Positions 9,093 to 18,825 of a DNA stretch of 64,000 nucleotides are shown here, in pieces (positions within the stretch are counted from its first letter, which is position 1; each line of letters opens with the position of its first letter). Under the pieces are notes generated by a model that worked only from the letters and a program-made list of their open reading frames with translations, was not told the DNA's origin and did not search any database. The stretch comes from Amphibacillus cookii (GTDB taxonomy: Bacteria > Bacillota > Bacilli > Bacillales > Amphibacillaceae), in contig NZ_JAFBDS010000005.1 of assembly GCF_016908375.1 (NCBI RefSeq), positions 124,001-188,000 on the forward strand, read 5' to 3'. The position numbers and the translations under genes are program-made.

Positions 9093-10112
9093 TCATGGAT
9101 TTTGGATCTTAAACCATGGGACGTTTTCTTTAGCTAATTCAGGGTGAAGTTGACAACCTTCTAACCAGATCTGATTTGCATAATCTCTATTATTATTTAA
9201 ATATGCAACTTTAGCAAAAGCACGAAAGTAATCCAAATGATGGGTTAACTTGGATTTTGTTAATGATTTGAAACGCTGATAAGCTTGGGTCAAATACGTG
9301 GTATAAGATAAAGCAATCGCAATCCGTAATGATTGTTCGACTTGCACCGGATATACATTAATTAAGGCTTTTTTAAATGCTTCTACTATATTAATATGCC
9401 CTTGTTCTGCATGAAAAATCAATAAATTAGTTTTTGACAAAATCGACGTGGGTTCATTTTGATAAAGTGCTTCAGCTAAACGAATCGCCTCGTGACGTTC
9501 CCCGGAAAAGAATAGTGCATAGTGATACTGATGTTCTGCCATCGTATAACTAGGAAATCTCGTCATCATTTCTTGTAAAATCGACAATGCTGAGATCCAC
9601 TCATGACGTTGGAGATGGTAAAAAGCTGTTTCTTGATAGATCAGCCATTCATCTTCCTCAACAAATGGTTCATCACTTTCTTCATCTTCTAAACTTAGTT
9701 CTAACAATGTTAATAATTGTTCTGTTTCATCGCGAAACTCGCCATCGGGATCTTTTTCTAAATAAAGCGAGGCATATTTATGGGCATCTTTTAATAAGCC
9801 CAAATGCGCATAATTATTTGCAATCAGATAATAACAATCAAAATAGGATTCACCATGTTCTTTAATGATTGTAGTTAACACTTGATTAGCCGCATGATAA
9901 GCACCAATTTCTGTGTATATAATCGACATTTGCGCTTGATACAAGGCTTCTTTCGGATCAGTTTCAGCTGCTTTTTTTAGCCATTTTAGTGCAATATCAA
10001 ACTTTCTTTTATAAAAAGCGTCTACACCTTTAGCGAAATAAAATTCACCTTCTGGAATAAACGGGATCACATTTTTATTTGGTTGATTTTCATAATTGTG
10101 CGTTCTCGACAT
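9093..10112 (-). CDS. yvcD: TPR-repeat protein YvcD
   Basis: This 339-residue cytoplasmic protein is made mostly of helical TPR-like pairs. The clearest are YFAKGVDAFYKRKFDIALKW near residue 24, then the stretches beginning ALYQAQMSIIYTEIG and CYYLIANNYAHLG. An acidic patch EDEESDEP interrupts the array near residue 141. No catalytic motif is seen. Position beside trxB matches yvcD of B. subtilis, whose function is undefined. The ATG at 10112 has GGGGAAA upstream. It may be a scaffold for protein contacts, which is an inference from the fold alone. Confidence 0.85.
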   Translation of the reverse strand: MSRTHNYENQPNKNVIPFIPEGEFYFAKGVDAFYKRKFDIALKWLKKAAETDPKEALYQAQMSIIYTEIGAYHAANQVLTTIIKEHGESYFDCYYLIANNYAHLGLLKDAHKYASLYLEKDPDGEFRDETEQLLTLLELSLEDEESDEPFVEEDEWLIYQETAFYHLQRHEWISALSILQEMMTRFPSYTMAEHQYHYALFFSGERHEAIRLAEALYQNEPTSILSKTNLLIFHAEQGHINIVEAFKKALINVYPVQVEQSLRIAIALSYTTYLTQAYQRFKSLTKSKLTHHLDYFRAFAKVAYLNNNRDYANQIWLEGCQLHPELAKENVPWFKIQNP

Positions 10113-10135
10113 GTGTTTCCCCTTTATACAGGTTT

Positions 10136-10286
10136 TATAAAACGAACCTTCACTCAGTGGGGGTTGCGTTTTTTGACCATTGAGTGTTAGTTGAGTGAAT
10201 CAGGACATTAGCGTCCGTTAGGCTCACGCCCCCCTAAATAGATTTACCTTTGAGGTGGCGGTTTGCGGACGGTTATCTGTGATAAT
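10136..10286 (+). repeat. Two-hairpin dispersed repeat, copy C
   Basis: The copy begins TATAAAACGAACCTTCACTC and contains the core GTTGAGTGAATCAGGACATT, AGCGTCCGTTA, a CCTAAATAGATTT stretch and the end block GCGGACGGTTATCTGTGATAA. It lies about 25 bp upstream of the yvcD start. Confidence 0.9.
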
Positions 10287-10364
10287 AACGCAAGCAGTAT
10301 AACATATTTTACTGCTTCTTGACAGTTTTATTATCATTTTGTTGTGATAAGCATACGTTAAAAT

Positions 10365-11975
10365 CTATAATTCTAAGCTGGCTTGGTGTGCATTCAACCA
10401 GAGACGACATTCACGTTCATAGTAGGAACATTCCTCTTTTGTCCACGCGAGCGCACTAGCTAGCTGTTGTAAAAATGGCTTCAATTGTTGTTGCATGTCA
10501 AAAGGTCTGTATAATTGATACCTCAATCTTCTCGATAAGAAATCAATCGGTTTATAAATCCCTTCATGATCTAAAGCATAGCGAAGAAGGAGCGAAAGCA
10601 TCGGCTCTAGCGGATCATTCTTACTGGTTTTCCCCATTTCATCAAGGTAAGGAAGGAATTGTGATACTTGATTACCATAGCGTGCTAAAATAAACGCGAT
10701 GTCTTTATCAGAAAGCTGTGTGCTAGATAAATAAGATTTAAAATTTAGTTGATCGCCTTGATCATCTATTATTATTGCCATCGATTTTGTCTCTGATTTA
10801 GAATAAAGAATATTATCGGTTCTTTTTAAATCTTTAGCAATCCGATCCACGACTTGGCTAGCATATGATCGATAAAATACAATTGGTGCACCAATTGCTG
10901 TTATTAACCCTGACGTGGAAGTAATAATATCGCCTGTTCCCCGACTGTCTTGATTGATTAGATAGGCAACGTGTTGCTCAATGACCTGACTTTTATCCAA
11001 GCAAAGATGAGGTATAACACGTTTCAGTGCACGAACAATATGTGTAAACTCATCTTCTGAAACCGTCTTTTGTTGCAAAATTGAAGATGTCGGTTCAGAT
11101 ACCGTTAGCATGGTAAAGTGTTGGTAGGGTGTCAGTGTTATCATTTGCTGACTAACGACATCTGTAAATGAAATCGTATGGTCAATTGCTAAATCTGATT
11201 GATTGAAAAAAAGTTGGATTCTTTTTCTATATTGAGCGACAGATTTCAATAAATCATCTGATTTATCTAATTGACTTACCGATTCAACCTGACTTCCTGT
11301 AGCATTAACGATCTTACTCGCATAAATAGCCGACACTTCTCCTGTTACTTGATCTTCCGCTAAAACACCCGTTACTTGTTGTTCATCATTATATATGAAC
11401 TGAACCAGTTTAAGATAGTTGATCATATTTGTACCAAACCGGTAAGCTTTCTTTAATATCTCAATCGTCATTAAGCACTGATCGATAACGCCATCTTGAT
11501 GACTAAAACCATACTTTAACTTTCTCTCACTAACATTGGCTTCAATCATTTGGACTTCTTTTTTAGAAAGTAACTTTAAGTGTTTTGGAAAATAAGAAGA
11601 AATTAAAGATTCAGACAACGTGTGCCGTAACTTACTCAATAATTTTTGTTTTATTTCATGATCGTATACTAACGTTAACATATTGACTGGTTTATAAAAT
11701 GGTGAGAGATGTTCAGCTAATAACTGCTTTTCAGTGTATGCTTGATGCCAAATTTTCTTCGTTGGGAAATGATGTGTACTTAATAGTGGAGCAAACTGAG
11801 CTGATGCTCCATTGCCGTAGTCTTTTTGCTCTATTAAAGCTACCTTCATCCCTCTAGAACTCGCATCTAAGGCAATGCTAGCACCTGTCAAGCCACCTCC
11901 AATCACTAATAAATCGTAATCTTGATTTGTTAATTGGCGGTGTGATTCTTCTCGATTTCGATTAGATATCCCCAT
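10365..11975 (-). CDS. GlpD-like FAD-dependent oxidoreductase, diverged
   Basis: This 536-residue protein aligns in overall plan with aerobic glycerol-3-phosphate dehydrogenase. The N-terminal FAD loop is VIGGGLTGASIALDASSRGM, and the C-terminus has the length of the GlpD C-terminal helical domain. Key GlpD blocks are missing. The conserved HGGLRYL block after the FAD motif is replaced by a stretch starting APLLSTHH, and the GGKxTTYR block is replaced by GAPIVFYRS. Enzyme activity as a glycerol-3-phosphate dehydrogenase is therefore doubtful. I chose the ATG at 11975 because AGGGGGAG lies just upstream; a start at 12011 would be longer but unsupported. No glpK or glpF is near. It may be a diverged paralogue with a new substrate. 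Confidence 0.75.
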   Translation of the reverse strand: MGISNRNREESHRQLTNQDYDLLVIGGGLTGASIALDASSRGMKVALIEQKDYGNGASAQFAPLLSTHHFPTKKIWHQAYTEKQLLAEHLSPFYKPVNMLTLVYDHEIKQKLLSKLRHTLSESLISSYFPKHLKLLSKKEVQMIEANVSERKLKYGFSHQDGVIDQCLMTIEILKKAYRFGTNMINYLKLVQFIYNDEQQVTGVLAEDQVTGEVSAIYASKIVNATGSQVESVSQLDKSDDLLKSVAQYRKRIQLFFNQSDLAIDHTISFTDVVSQQMITLTPYQHFTMLTVSEPTSSILQQKTVSEDEFTHIVRALKRVIPHLCLDKSQVIEQHVAYLINQDSRGTGDIITSTSGLITAIGAPIVFYRSYASQVVDRIAKDLKRTDNILYSKSETKSMAIIIDDQGDQLNFKSYLSSTQLSDKDIAFILARYGNQVSQFLPYLDEMGKTSKNDPLEPMLSLLLRYALDHEGIYKPIDFLSRRLRYQLYRPFDMQQQLKPFLQQLASALAWTKEECSYYERECRLWLNAHQASLEL

Positions 11976-12077
11976 CCTATCTCCCCCTACCATGATGTGA
12001 AATCTATACACTACTATAACTCACTCTAACAAAATACACGGCACTAGCACGCTCAATTTTTTTAAACAGCCACCTTA

Positions 12078-12164
12078 GCGTGAATCAGGACATTAGCGTC
12101 CGTTATCACCCACCTGCTCTACTCCCTATTTTGAGGGGGATACGGACAGTTTTCTGTGATAAAG
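12078..12164 (+). repeat. Two-hairpin dispersed repeat, copy D (3' part only)
   Basis: Only the core GTGAATCAGGACATTAGCGT and the second hairpin remain, ending GGACAGTTTTCTGTGATAAA. Hairpin 1 is missing. Confidence 0.75.
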
Positions 12165-12195
12165 CGAGGGCTTTAAATCTGTGTATAGTCAGTTG

Positions 12196-12714
12196 TCAGT
12201 TTAAGTCTTTCCTTTTTCTACTTTTCATTTCTTCAGCTGAATAAATCACACGCATCGGATTACCTGCAACGAAACTTCCCGGCTCAACATCCTTATTAAC
12301 GATCGTACCCGCAGCAACGACTGCTCGATCACCTATTGTCACTCCTGGTAACACTGTACTATTGGCACCAATCATCACTTCATTACCAATATCAAGATGC
12401 CCAAGTCGATATTCGTCGATAAGATACTCATGTGTCAGTAACGTGGTGTTATAGCCAATAACAGAATTGTCTCCAACACTAATTCGCTCAGGGAACATTA
12501 AATCAACCATAACCATAAGGGCAAAGGCAGTCTTATCCCCAACTGTCATCTTCAACAAATGTCGATAAAGCCAATTTTTTATTGATAAAAAAGGGGTATA
12601 GCGTGCAATTTGAATCACAATAAAGTTTTTAACTACTTTAAAGAAAGACACCGTGCGATAGAGTTGCCATAATGAATTAGCACCTTCGACAGGAAAACGA
12701 TCTGTCTTTCGCAT
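12196..12714 (-). CDS. yvoF: YvoF-like hexapeptide acyltransferase
   Basis: The 172-residue protein has the left-handed beta-helix hexapeptide repeats of trimeric acetyl/acyltransferases. They run from about residue 75 to 150, for example ISVGDNSVIGYNTTL, VMIGANSTVLPGVTIGD and the closing VAGNPMRVI. The N-terminal 60 residues are a helical leader. The acceptor is unknown. The ATG abuts the ppaX stop without a gap, so it is the last gene of the hprK-lgt-yvoD-ppaX-yvoF series, the same place as in B. subtilis. Confidence 0.87.
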   Translation of the reverse strand: MRKTDRFPVEGANSLWQLYRTVSFFKVVKNFIVIQIARYTPFLSIKNWLYRHLLKMTVGDKTAFALMVMVDLMFPERISVGDNSVIGYNTTLLTHEYLIDEYRLGHLDIGNEVMIGANSTVLPGVTIGDRAVVAAGTIVNKDVEPGSFVAGNPMRVIYSAEEMKSRKRKDLN

Positions 12715-13356
12715 TTATTCCACCTCTAATATCGTTAATAAATCAGACATATGTTCTAGCATATAATCCGGCTGTAATTTAGCTAAAGACTCCCTACCTT
12801 TTATCGTCCAGGACACCCCAGCTGTTTGAGTTCCAGCATTTTGTCCCGCTTCAATATCATGATAGTTGTCACCAATCATTATCGCGTCAACTGGCGTACG
12901 GTCAAGGGCATGCAATGCTTTTATAATCGGTTCAGGATGTGGCTTAGCGTGCTCAACTTCATCTAAACCAATAATCACATCAAAATAAGGAGCTAAGCCC
13001 GTTATTTCAAGTCCTAATTTTGCAGTAGCGGTGATTTTTGTTGTCACAATACCAAGCTTATAACCCTGTTGATGTAATCTCTTAATTGTTTCAACTACAG
13101 TAGGATAAGCCTTCACATAAGCATCATGATTCGCCAAGTTATGCTCTCGATATGTATCCATCATCTCCTGAGCCCTCTCTGGATTAACATGCCGCATGGT
13201 ATCAATGAGTGGCGGTCCAATAAAAGGTAATATCTCTTCCTCTGAATAGTCACGACCTGTATGTTTTTTAAAAGTATGACGAAAAGAATCGATAATCAAT
13301 CCATTTGTGTCAATTAACGTTCCATCTAGATCAAACAAAAGTGTTTTAATTCCCAT
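12715..13356 (-). CDS. ppaX: Pyrophosphatase PpaX (HAD family)
   Basis: PpaX hydrolyses the pyrophosphate made when HprK/P dephosphorylates HPr by phosphorolysis. The 213-residue HAD protein has motif I DLDGTLIDTN at residue 9, motif II IVTTK near 101, the lysine in HAKPHPEP near 137 and motif IV MIGDNYHDIEA near 159. The ATG at 13356 overlaps the end of yvoD by 11 bases. Its occurrence with hprK in one operon supports the assignment over other phosphoglycolate-phosphatase-like members. Confidence 0.93.
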   Translation of the reverse strand: MGIKTLLFDLDGTLIDTNGLIIDSFRHTFKKHTGRDYSEEEILPFIGPPLIDTMRHVNPERAQEMMDTYREHNLANHDAYVKAYPTVVETIKRLHQQGYKLGIVTTKITATAKLGLEITGLAPYFDVIIGLDEVEHAKPHPEPIIKALHALDRTPVDAIMIGDNYHDIEAGQNAGTQTAGVSWTIKGRESLAKLQPDYMLEHMSDLLTILEVE

Positions 13357-14293
13357 AATTAACCTGTTCCTTTCTCTGTTTTATCTCTGCTCTATTCCAT
13401 AAAAATGCGATGGTAGCGGTGAGAGCAATCGCTGTTGTTAAACGAATGATCAATAGGGGCCAAACTGGTATACCTAAGGGGATAAAAATTAGTGTATCTT
13501 CGATGACAGCATGGCAAGCAACAAGGAAAATAAAGGATAAGTACATATCTTTCTTTGCCACCCCGTCTTGTCTTACTGCTTGAACCATCACACCCGCTCC
13601 GAACGCTAGACCTATCGTTAAACCCGCCACAAGCGTCATCGATGCATTTGATTTAATACCTAGTAACCTTGTGAACGGGCTTAGTAATAAAGAGATTTTG
13701 GCCATCCAACCTAGCTCTCTAAAGTATTGCATAATTACCATTAACGGGATCACAATCGCACCAAGTTGAAAAATACTACTAGTCGCCGTTCGTATACCCT
13801 CAATACCAATTTCAATCATACCAGAAGGAGAAGCTTGCGTGGACTGCATAAATCCATATTGTGCAAGTTCCTCGCCACCTGACCAAATCAAGTGAATCAG
13901 CAATGCTGAAATACCTGCAAGGGCCAACCTAACACCGATGACAATTGGCCAACGCACACCAACTTTTAACGCAACGGTTGACTCTACAAATAAATTATGT
14001 GAAAAAGATAGCATCACAGCCATAATAAAGACTTCTTTTACAGTAAAGTCAAATGAAACAATGGCGGCAATACCCGCATACAAGTTCAATGAATTACCTA
14101 GAACTAGCGGCACAGCAGCTTCGCCTGATAGGCCAAAGATCCGCATCACTGGAGAAATCGCTTCAATCAACCACGGTAAAATCGGTGTATATTGGAGAAT
14201 AGTTACAATTACTGTGATTGGAAAAATAACTTTACTTAATGTCCAAGCCACATGTAAGCCTTGCTTTAACCCTCGAATAAATGTAGCTTTCAA
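13346..14293 (-). CDS. yvoD: YvoD membrane protein (nucleoside-recognition/gate domain)
   Basis: This polytopic membrane protein has two nucleoside-recognition (gate) domains, as in spore maturation protein families. Hydrophobic segments fill residues 18-40, 50-110, 140-165, 185-235 and 260-310. The longest frame opens at 14428, but its first 45 codons do not look like protein and approach a repeat. The TTG at 14293, with GTGGGGA seven bases upstream, starts LKATFIRGLKQGLHVAW and gives about 315 residues, close to B. subtilis YvoD. The transported ligand is unknown. It lies between lgt and ppaX. Confidence 0.82.
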   Translation of the reverse strand: MKATFIRGLKQGLHVAWTLSKVIFPITVIVTILQYTPILPWLIEAISPVMRIFGLSGEAAVPLVLGNSLNLYAGIAAIVSFDFTVKEVFIMAVMLSFSHNLFVESTVALKVGVRWPIVIGVRLALAGISALLIHLIWSGGEELAQYGFMQSTQASPSGMIEIGIEGIRTATSSIFQLGAIVIPLMVIMQYFRELGWMAKISLLLSPFTRLLGIKSNASMTLVAGLTIGLAFGAGVMVQAVRQDGVAKKDMYLSFIFLVACHAVIEDTLIFIPLGIPVWPLLIIRLTTAIALTATIAFLWNRAEIKQRKEQVNYGN

Positions 14294-14454
14294 ACCAACA
14301 TCCCCACTTCGTTTTTTTATTTCTAAACTTTCAGCGTCTGTGACGCATGTTAAGGTTGGAAAAGGATACTGCAATTGACACACACATGATCTTAACAAAA
14401 GGATTCGCTTCTCTTTCGTTCCAATCATGATACTTAGATAACATGTTGCTACGA

Positions 14455-14605
14455 TAGCTTTACTTTTGCATGGATATGCCGCATACGTTTAGCACGTTAT
14501 TTCGTTCCGAAAAGCAATGGATTCGCTTTTCGCGGGGATGGCTTCAGCTCATCCTATTCCCGCAGAAGTCTTACCCCTTGCTTATCTCCACTCAGAGGGG
14601 TGGTT
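14455..14605 (+). repeat. Family-2 dispersed repeat, copy 2 (lacks the hairpin module)
   Basis: The copy is nearly identical to the one at 3930-4132 over TGCCGCATACGTTTAG, CGTTCCGAAAAGCAA and CTCATCCTATTCCCGCAGAA. It keeps a single CTTCAGCT where copy 1 has two CTTCAGCT flanking a 36-bp hairpin-bearing module. CGAAAAGC and GCTTTTCG form a stem. Confidence 0.78.
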
Positions 14606-14728
14606 CATACTGAATGTGATTTCTCCATTTTACGTGCAATCGCGGATTCATGCGATTTCCTGAGTAAGCCTAACCGAACGAAATAAAGCGAAGAAGATGT
14701 GACACGACTAGAAAGTTGAGTTATTTAC

Positions 14729-15556
14729 TTATAGCTTCTTGCCATTATAAGCAACATTTACTTGTTTAGCTTTACGTCGATAAATGATTAAAGCGATACT
14801 GACAATAATTAATACAATTGATATGACTTGCGCTGTCCTTAACAGACCTAGGATATAAAGGCTGTCCGTCCGTAATCCTTCAATAAAGAAACGTCCAACA
14901 GAATACCAAATTACATAATTAAGGAACACTTCACCACGTAAAGGATTTCTTCTTCTTAACCATAATAATCCGACAAAAACAAGTAGATTCCAAATCGACT
15001 CATACAAAAATGTAGGATGATAAAGGATCCCATCAATCACCATATGGTTTTCAATGAAGTTAGGCAAATATTGAATAAAATTCTCATAAACTGCATCTGA
15101 GACTGGTCCACCGTGGGCTTCTTGATTCATAAAATTACCCCACCGTCCAATCGCTTGACCAATAATAATACTTGGAGCTGCCACATCAGCAACTTTCCAA
15201 AAAGGGACATCTCGTTTTTCACTAAATATGTAAGCTGTTATGACAGATCCAATTAAAGCGCCATGAATAGCAATACCACCTTCCCAAACGGCAAATATCT
15301 TCCATAATGGTTGCCCGATAAAACGTTGCCACTCAAAGACGACATAGTACAATCGAGCCGAAATAATGGCAATGGGTAACGCCCACATGAGCAAATCGGT
15401 ATACAATTCTTTTGAAAATCCCAATCGAACCCCTTCTTTTGTTGCTAGCCAAAGCCCAATGACGACACCGGTTACGATAATAACCGCATACCAATAAATA
15501 GTTATAGGACCTATCTCGATGAAAATCGGATCTAATGTTGTATTAAGAACTGACAC
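14729..15556 (-). CDS. lgt: Prolipoprotein diacylglyceryl transferase
   Basis: Lgt transfers diacylglycerol from phosphatidylglycerol to the lipobox cysteine of prolipoproteins in the membrane. The 275-residue protein has about seven membrane segments and the signature [14 protein letters not shown] near residue 141, with the essential arginine. Downstream, [11 protein letters not shown] is also typical. The start is a GTG at 15556 with GAGGAGAG five bases before it. It follows hprK, the usual order. One predicted client, the sugar-binding lipoprotein, is encoded at 60.5 kb. Confidence 0.95.
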   Translation of the reverse strand: MSVLNTTLDPIFIEIGPITIYWYAVIIVTGVVIGLWLATKEGVRLGFSKELYTDLLMWALPIAIISARLYYVVFEWQRFIGQPLWKIFAVWEGGIAIHGALIGSVITAYIFSEKRDVPFWKVADVAAPSIIIGQAIGRWGNFMNQEAHGGPVSDAVYENFIQYLPNFIENHMVIDGILYHPTFLYESIWNLLVFVGLLWLRRRNPLRGEVFLNYVIWYSVGRFFIEGLRTDSLYILGLLRTAQVISIVLIIVSIALIIYRRKAKQVNVAYNGKKL

Positions 15557-15644
15557 AATATCTCTCCTCGTGAATAAGTTTTAGCTACTACCTGAGCCTT
15601 AAAGGTGATATAGTTTTTTTACAAACCCTTCGTGATTTCGTCAT

Positions 15645-15742
15645 CTGTAAATACTTCGCTTTCTGCCGGAACAACCTTATGACTATAGGGTGTAGAGCGG
15701 TTAGACGTGATAATATGCGACGGGTTTGTCTAACTAAGCGTC
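15645..15742 (+). repeat. Degenerate family-2-like repeat remnant
   Basis: AATACTTCGCTTTCTGCCGG followed by GTTAGACGTGATAATATGCG and GGGTTTGTCTAACTAAG resembles the arrangement at 40.1 kb (ACTTCGCTTTCCGCGGGC, TTAGATGTTGTCAC, GGGTTTAGTCTAA). Both versions have a TTAGA/TCTAA pairing. The match is by eye and diverged. It fills most of the gap between hprK and lgt. Confidence 0.4.
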
Positions 15743-15749
15743 TTTTCTA

Positions 15750-16703
15750 TTAATCATAATCAACGCCTTTATCTATATTGGCTTTTTCCTGATCAATCAT
15801 CTTCGTTAATCTGGTCGAAAATTCCTCTGCAGCATTAACACCTAATCGCTTCAAACGGAAATTCATTGCAGCCACCTCAATAATGACTGCTAAATTTCTA
15901 CCCGGCCGTACGGGTAAAGTAGCTTTAGGTACATCAACATCAATAATTCGAATCGTTTCTTCTTCCATACCAATCCGATCATATTGCTTCTTATCGTTCC
16001 AATTTTCTAAATTAATCACATAATCAATTTTTTTATGTGATCGAACAGCACTGGCACCAAACAAAGTCATGACATTTATAATACCAAGCCCTCTAATTTC
16101 AAGCAAATGCTCGATCAACTCAGGAGAAGACCCTATTAATCGATCATAATCCTCTTGCCGAATCTCGACACTGTCATCAGCGACTAAACGATGTCCCCGT
16201 TTAACTAATTCTAAAGCTGTTTCACTTTTACCAACACCACTTTGCCCCGTAATTAACACACCGACACCATGAATATCGACAAGGACACCGTGCATAGCTG
16301 TAAATGGCGCAAATTTCGCTTCAAGAAAATTTGTTACTCGACTAACTACTCGCGTTGTTTTGTAAGGCGAGCGTAATAAAGGGACATGCGCTTGATCACA
16401 AGCATCAATTAATGGTCTCGGGATATCTAAGCCCCTTGAAATCACAATACACGGGGTAACATCCGTACATAATTTTTCCGAGCGATCTCTTTGCTCAGCT
16501 TCTGACAATTCACTAAAAAAAGATAATTCCGTTTTGCCAAGCACTTGAAGTCTTGCTTTAGGATAGTAACGGAAGTATCCTGTTAATTCAATACCTGGCC
16601 GAGAAATATCACTCATAATAAACTCTCGTTCTAAACCTTCTTTACCTGCAATAAGTTCCAATTTGAATTGTTCTAATAAATCTTTTGTTTGCACCCTAGC
16701 CAT
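15750..16703 (-). CDS. hprK: HPr kinase/phosphorylase
   Basis: HprK/P phosphorylates HPr and Crh on Ser46 with ATP or pyrophosphate and reverses this by phosphorolysis; it is the sensor of Gram-positive carbon catabolite repression. The 317-residue protein has the Walker A GQSGVGKS near residue 153 and the family signature beginning [11 protein letters not shown] near residue 204. The ATG at 16703 has GGAGGG seven bases upstream and gives the usual N-terminus [10 protein letters not shown]; a start at 16718 would include that ribosome site. Its partners crh and ppaX are in this window. Confidence 0.95.
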   Translation of the reverse strand: MARVQTKDLLEQFKLELIAGKEGLEREFIMSDISRPGIELTGYFRYYPKARLQVLGKTELSFFSELSEAEQRDRSEKLCTDVTPCIVISRGLDIPRPLIDACDQAHVPLLRSPYKTTRVVSRVTNFLEAKFAPFTAMHGVLVDIHGVGVLITGQSGVGKSETALELVKRGHRLVADDSVEIRQEDYDRLIGSSPELIEHLLEIRGLGIINVMTLFGASAVRSHKKIDYVINLENWNDKKQYDRIGMEEETIRIIDVDVPKATLPVRPGRNLAVIIEVAAMNFRLKRLGVNAAEEFSTRLTKMIDQEKANIDKGVDYD

Positions 16704-17017
16704 TAGGATTCCCTCCATCTATCATCTTCTCTAATTCTCCTATACACGTATAACTATTGTAGCATTTTTTTTAAAGTGTGGCACGATAACAGGTATTTAA
16801 CGACTGTCTTTCTTAGTTTTCTAAGTAAAACAATTCGAAAAAGACTAAATCTTTATCATCCGTTCACCATTCTAATATAGCTTAAATCATTTCAAAGTTA
16901 ATAAACCCTAGCAAATCGATTGAGGTGGGTGATAACAGGCGCTAATATCCTGATTTAGTTAACGAACCTGCAACCAGCGGGCAAAGAACGAAAGCACCCA
17001 CTGTTTGCAGGTTCGTT
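16704..17017. other. Intergenic region upstream of hprK
   Basis: The right 100 bp are an inverted, partial two-hairpin repeat (16914-17021). The left part is AT rich and should carry the hprK promoter. I could not single out a convincing pair of boxes. Confidence 0.5.
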
Positions 17018-17021
17018 TTAT
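16914..17021 (-). repeat. Two-hairpin dispersed repeat, copy E (inverted, partial)
   Basis: It reads TTGAGGTGGGTGATAACAGG, then CGCTAATATCCTGATTTAGT, then a hairpin pairing AACCTGCAA with TTGCAGGTT, ending GTTCGTTTTA. The terminal TTTTA supplies the TAA stop codon of pabB at 17020-17018. The right half of the usual element is missing. Confidence 0.75.
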
Positions 17022-18781
17022 TCAGGTAAATCAATAACATTATCAACCTTAACCCATCCACGTACGGCATTAATTAGCCAAATACAATCCGCACGATGCA
17101 AGTCATTTTTATAGAGTACTTTTTCGGTTATTGTCCCTTTTTCGAGTAAATGACCTCGAAATACTCCCGGTAGCAATCCGGATTTAGTCGGAGGGGTGAC
17201 AAACTGCTGATCAAATTGTAAAACAAGATTACCAATCGTAAATTCTGTCAGCTCTTCTCTTTCATTCCATAACAACGTTGAAAAATTGTCAGATGCATCA
17301 ATCTTTAAACGGTCATATAAATCACGGTATGTTGTTTTGTGATAATAAAAACGGTTTTCTACATCAATGGGTTGTTTAGCTAAATAGCTATTAACAGGTT
17401 GATCGATCTGCTTTACCGGTATCGATTCTAGCTTGATATTTCCCGGCTGTGTTAAACGCAATCGCACTTTATATACGCCCTTTGGATATTGATTTTTCAA
17501 TGCAATTAATTGCTCTGTACATACTGCTCGATCAAAGACGAAATTAAAATAAGTAGCAGATTGCTCAAGGCGGTCGATATGATATGAAAGAAGTGGTAAA
17601 TCTCCATTTGATAATAGCATTGACTCAAGCAAATCAAAAGTTGGATAACCCGTCGTTAACAAGCTAGCCTTTGCTTCCATTTCTTGATATTCACTAGCAG
17701 TAACCGAATCCCACGTAATACCGCCTCCTACACCATAACTCGCTTGTTCTTGGTCTTGATCAACAACGACTGTTCGAATCGGAACATTAAATATTGCCTT
17801 ATTATCTGGTGTTAAATAGCCAATCGTTCCACAGTAAACACCTCGTGCTGTTGTTTCTAACTGTTCGATATAGGACATTGTATTTATTTTAGGTGCCCCT
17901 GTAATTGAACCACAAGGAAATAATGCTGAAAACCAATCGACTAATTGGCTCTCTTCTTTGAGTGTTGCTTTAACCGTGGAGGTCATTTGGTGTACAGTCG
18001 GATATGTTTCAACTGTCAACAATTCTGGAACATGAACCGTTCCTGGTTTAGCTATTTTACCAAGATCATTTCTTAACAAATCAACGATCATCAAATTCTC
18101 CGCTCGCTCTTTTTCTGACTGCGTTAAATAGTGTTTGTTTACTTGATCATCAGCATATGTTAAACCACGTTTGCTAGTACCTTTCATTGGTTTTGTTGTG
18201 ATTTCATCTTGTTCAACTGCAAAGAACAGCTCTGGAGATGCTGATAGAATTTGAAATCGACCGATATCTAAATAAGCGCTATAAGAGGCTTGTTGATTGT
18301 TTTTCAGCATATAATAGAAGGCTTCGGGATCTTGATGAAAAGCTGTCGTCAAGCGTGTTGTATAATTAACTTGATAGGTATCCCCGATTCGTATGGCGTC
18401 TTTTATTGCTTCTATACTCGTTTGATAATCCGAATAAGAAGTCGTTTGCTTCCAAGTTAATGACTGATCAATGGACGTTGCTTGCTTATCGTTTTCCACC
18501 TGGTCAGGCTGAGTAAAACTAGCAAACCATAAAAGAGGCATTGTCGTTTGGACCTTCGTTCGATAGCGCTTTTCAAATGCTGGGGCTGCTTCATAAGACA
18601 AGTATCCCGCTATGTATCTTCCTTTTTTTCTCTCTGTCTCTATCTCACGCAATAATGGTTTAACTTGATCGATATGATAAGTCGAGAACACTTTGATCGG
18701 TTCCGAAAAATAGAGACGATCAAGCGATCCATCCTGACTTTTAAAATCAAATTTTAGTGCAATGTCTCCGATTGTACTCAC
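17018..18781 (-). CDS. pabB: Aminodeoxychorismate synthase component I fused to aminodeoxychorismate lyase (PabB-PabC)
   Basis: The 587-residue protein joins two steps of p-aminobenzoate synthesis for folate. Residues 1-365 form the chorismate-binding PabB domain, with TKPMKGTSKRG near 198, NLMIVDLLRNDLG near 232 and FPCGSITGAPKINTM near 290. From about residue 385 to the end is a class IV aminotransferase domain like PabC, where HKTTYR near 485 carries the PLP lysine. The glutaminase PabA is not in the window. The start is a GTG at 18781 with GAGG close upstream; spacing is tight, so the start is not certain. The stop codon lies inside a dispersed repeat. It stands alone as a transcription unit. 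Confidence 0.9.
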   Translation of the reverse strand: MSTIGDIALKFDFKSQDGSLDRLYFSEPIKVFSTYHIDQVKPLLREIETERKKGRYIAGYLSYEAAPAFEKRYRTKVQTTMPLLWFASFTQPDQVENDKQATSIDQSLTWKQTTSYSDYQTSIEAIKDAIRIGDTYQVNYTTRLTTAFHQDPEAFYYMLKNNQQASYSAYLDIGRFQILSASPELFFAVEQDEITTKPMKGTSKRGLTYADDQVNKHYLTQSEKERAENLMIVDLLRNDLGKIAKPGTVHVPELLTVETYPTVHQMTSTVKATLKEESQLVDWFSALFPCGSITGAPKINTMSYIEQLETTARGVYCGTIGYLTPDNKAIFNVPIRTVVVDQDQEQASYGVGGGITWDSVTASEYQEMEAKASLLTTGYPTFDLLESMLLSNGDLPLLSYHIDRLEQSATYFNFVFDRAVCTEQLIALKNQYPKGVYKVRLRLTQPGNIKLESIPVKQIDQPVNSYLAKQPIDVENRFYYHKTTYRDLYDRLKIDASDNFSTLLWNEREELTEFTIGNLVLQFDQQFVTPPTKSGLLPGVFRGHLLEKGTITEKVLYKNDLHRADCIWLINAVRGWVKVDNVIDLPE

Positions 18782-18825
18782 CTCAATTCTGTTATCATAA
18801 AGAATAGCGAAGCAAAACGTTAGAA

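Noticed and set aside
14294-14428. N-terminal extension of yvoD to 14428
   Set aside because: The added 45 residues are not like the family and a TTG with a ribosome site gives the expected length.
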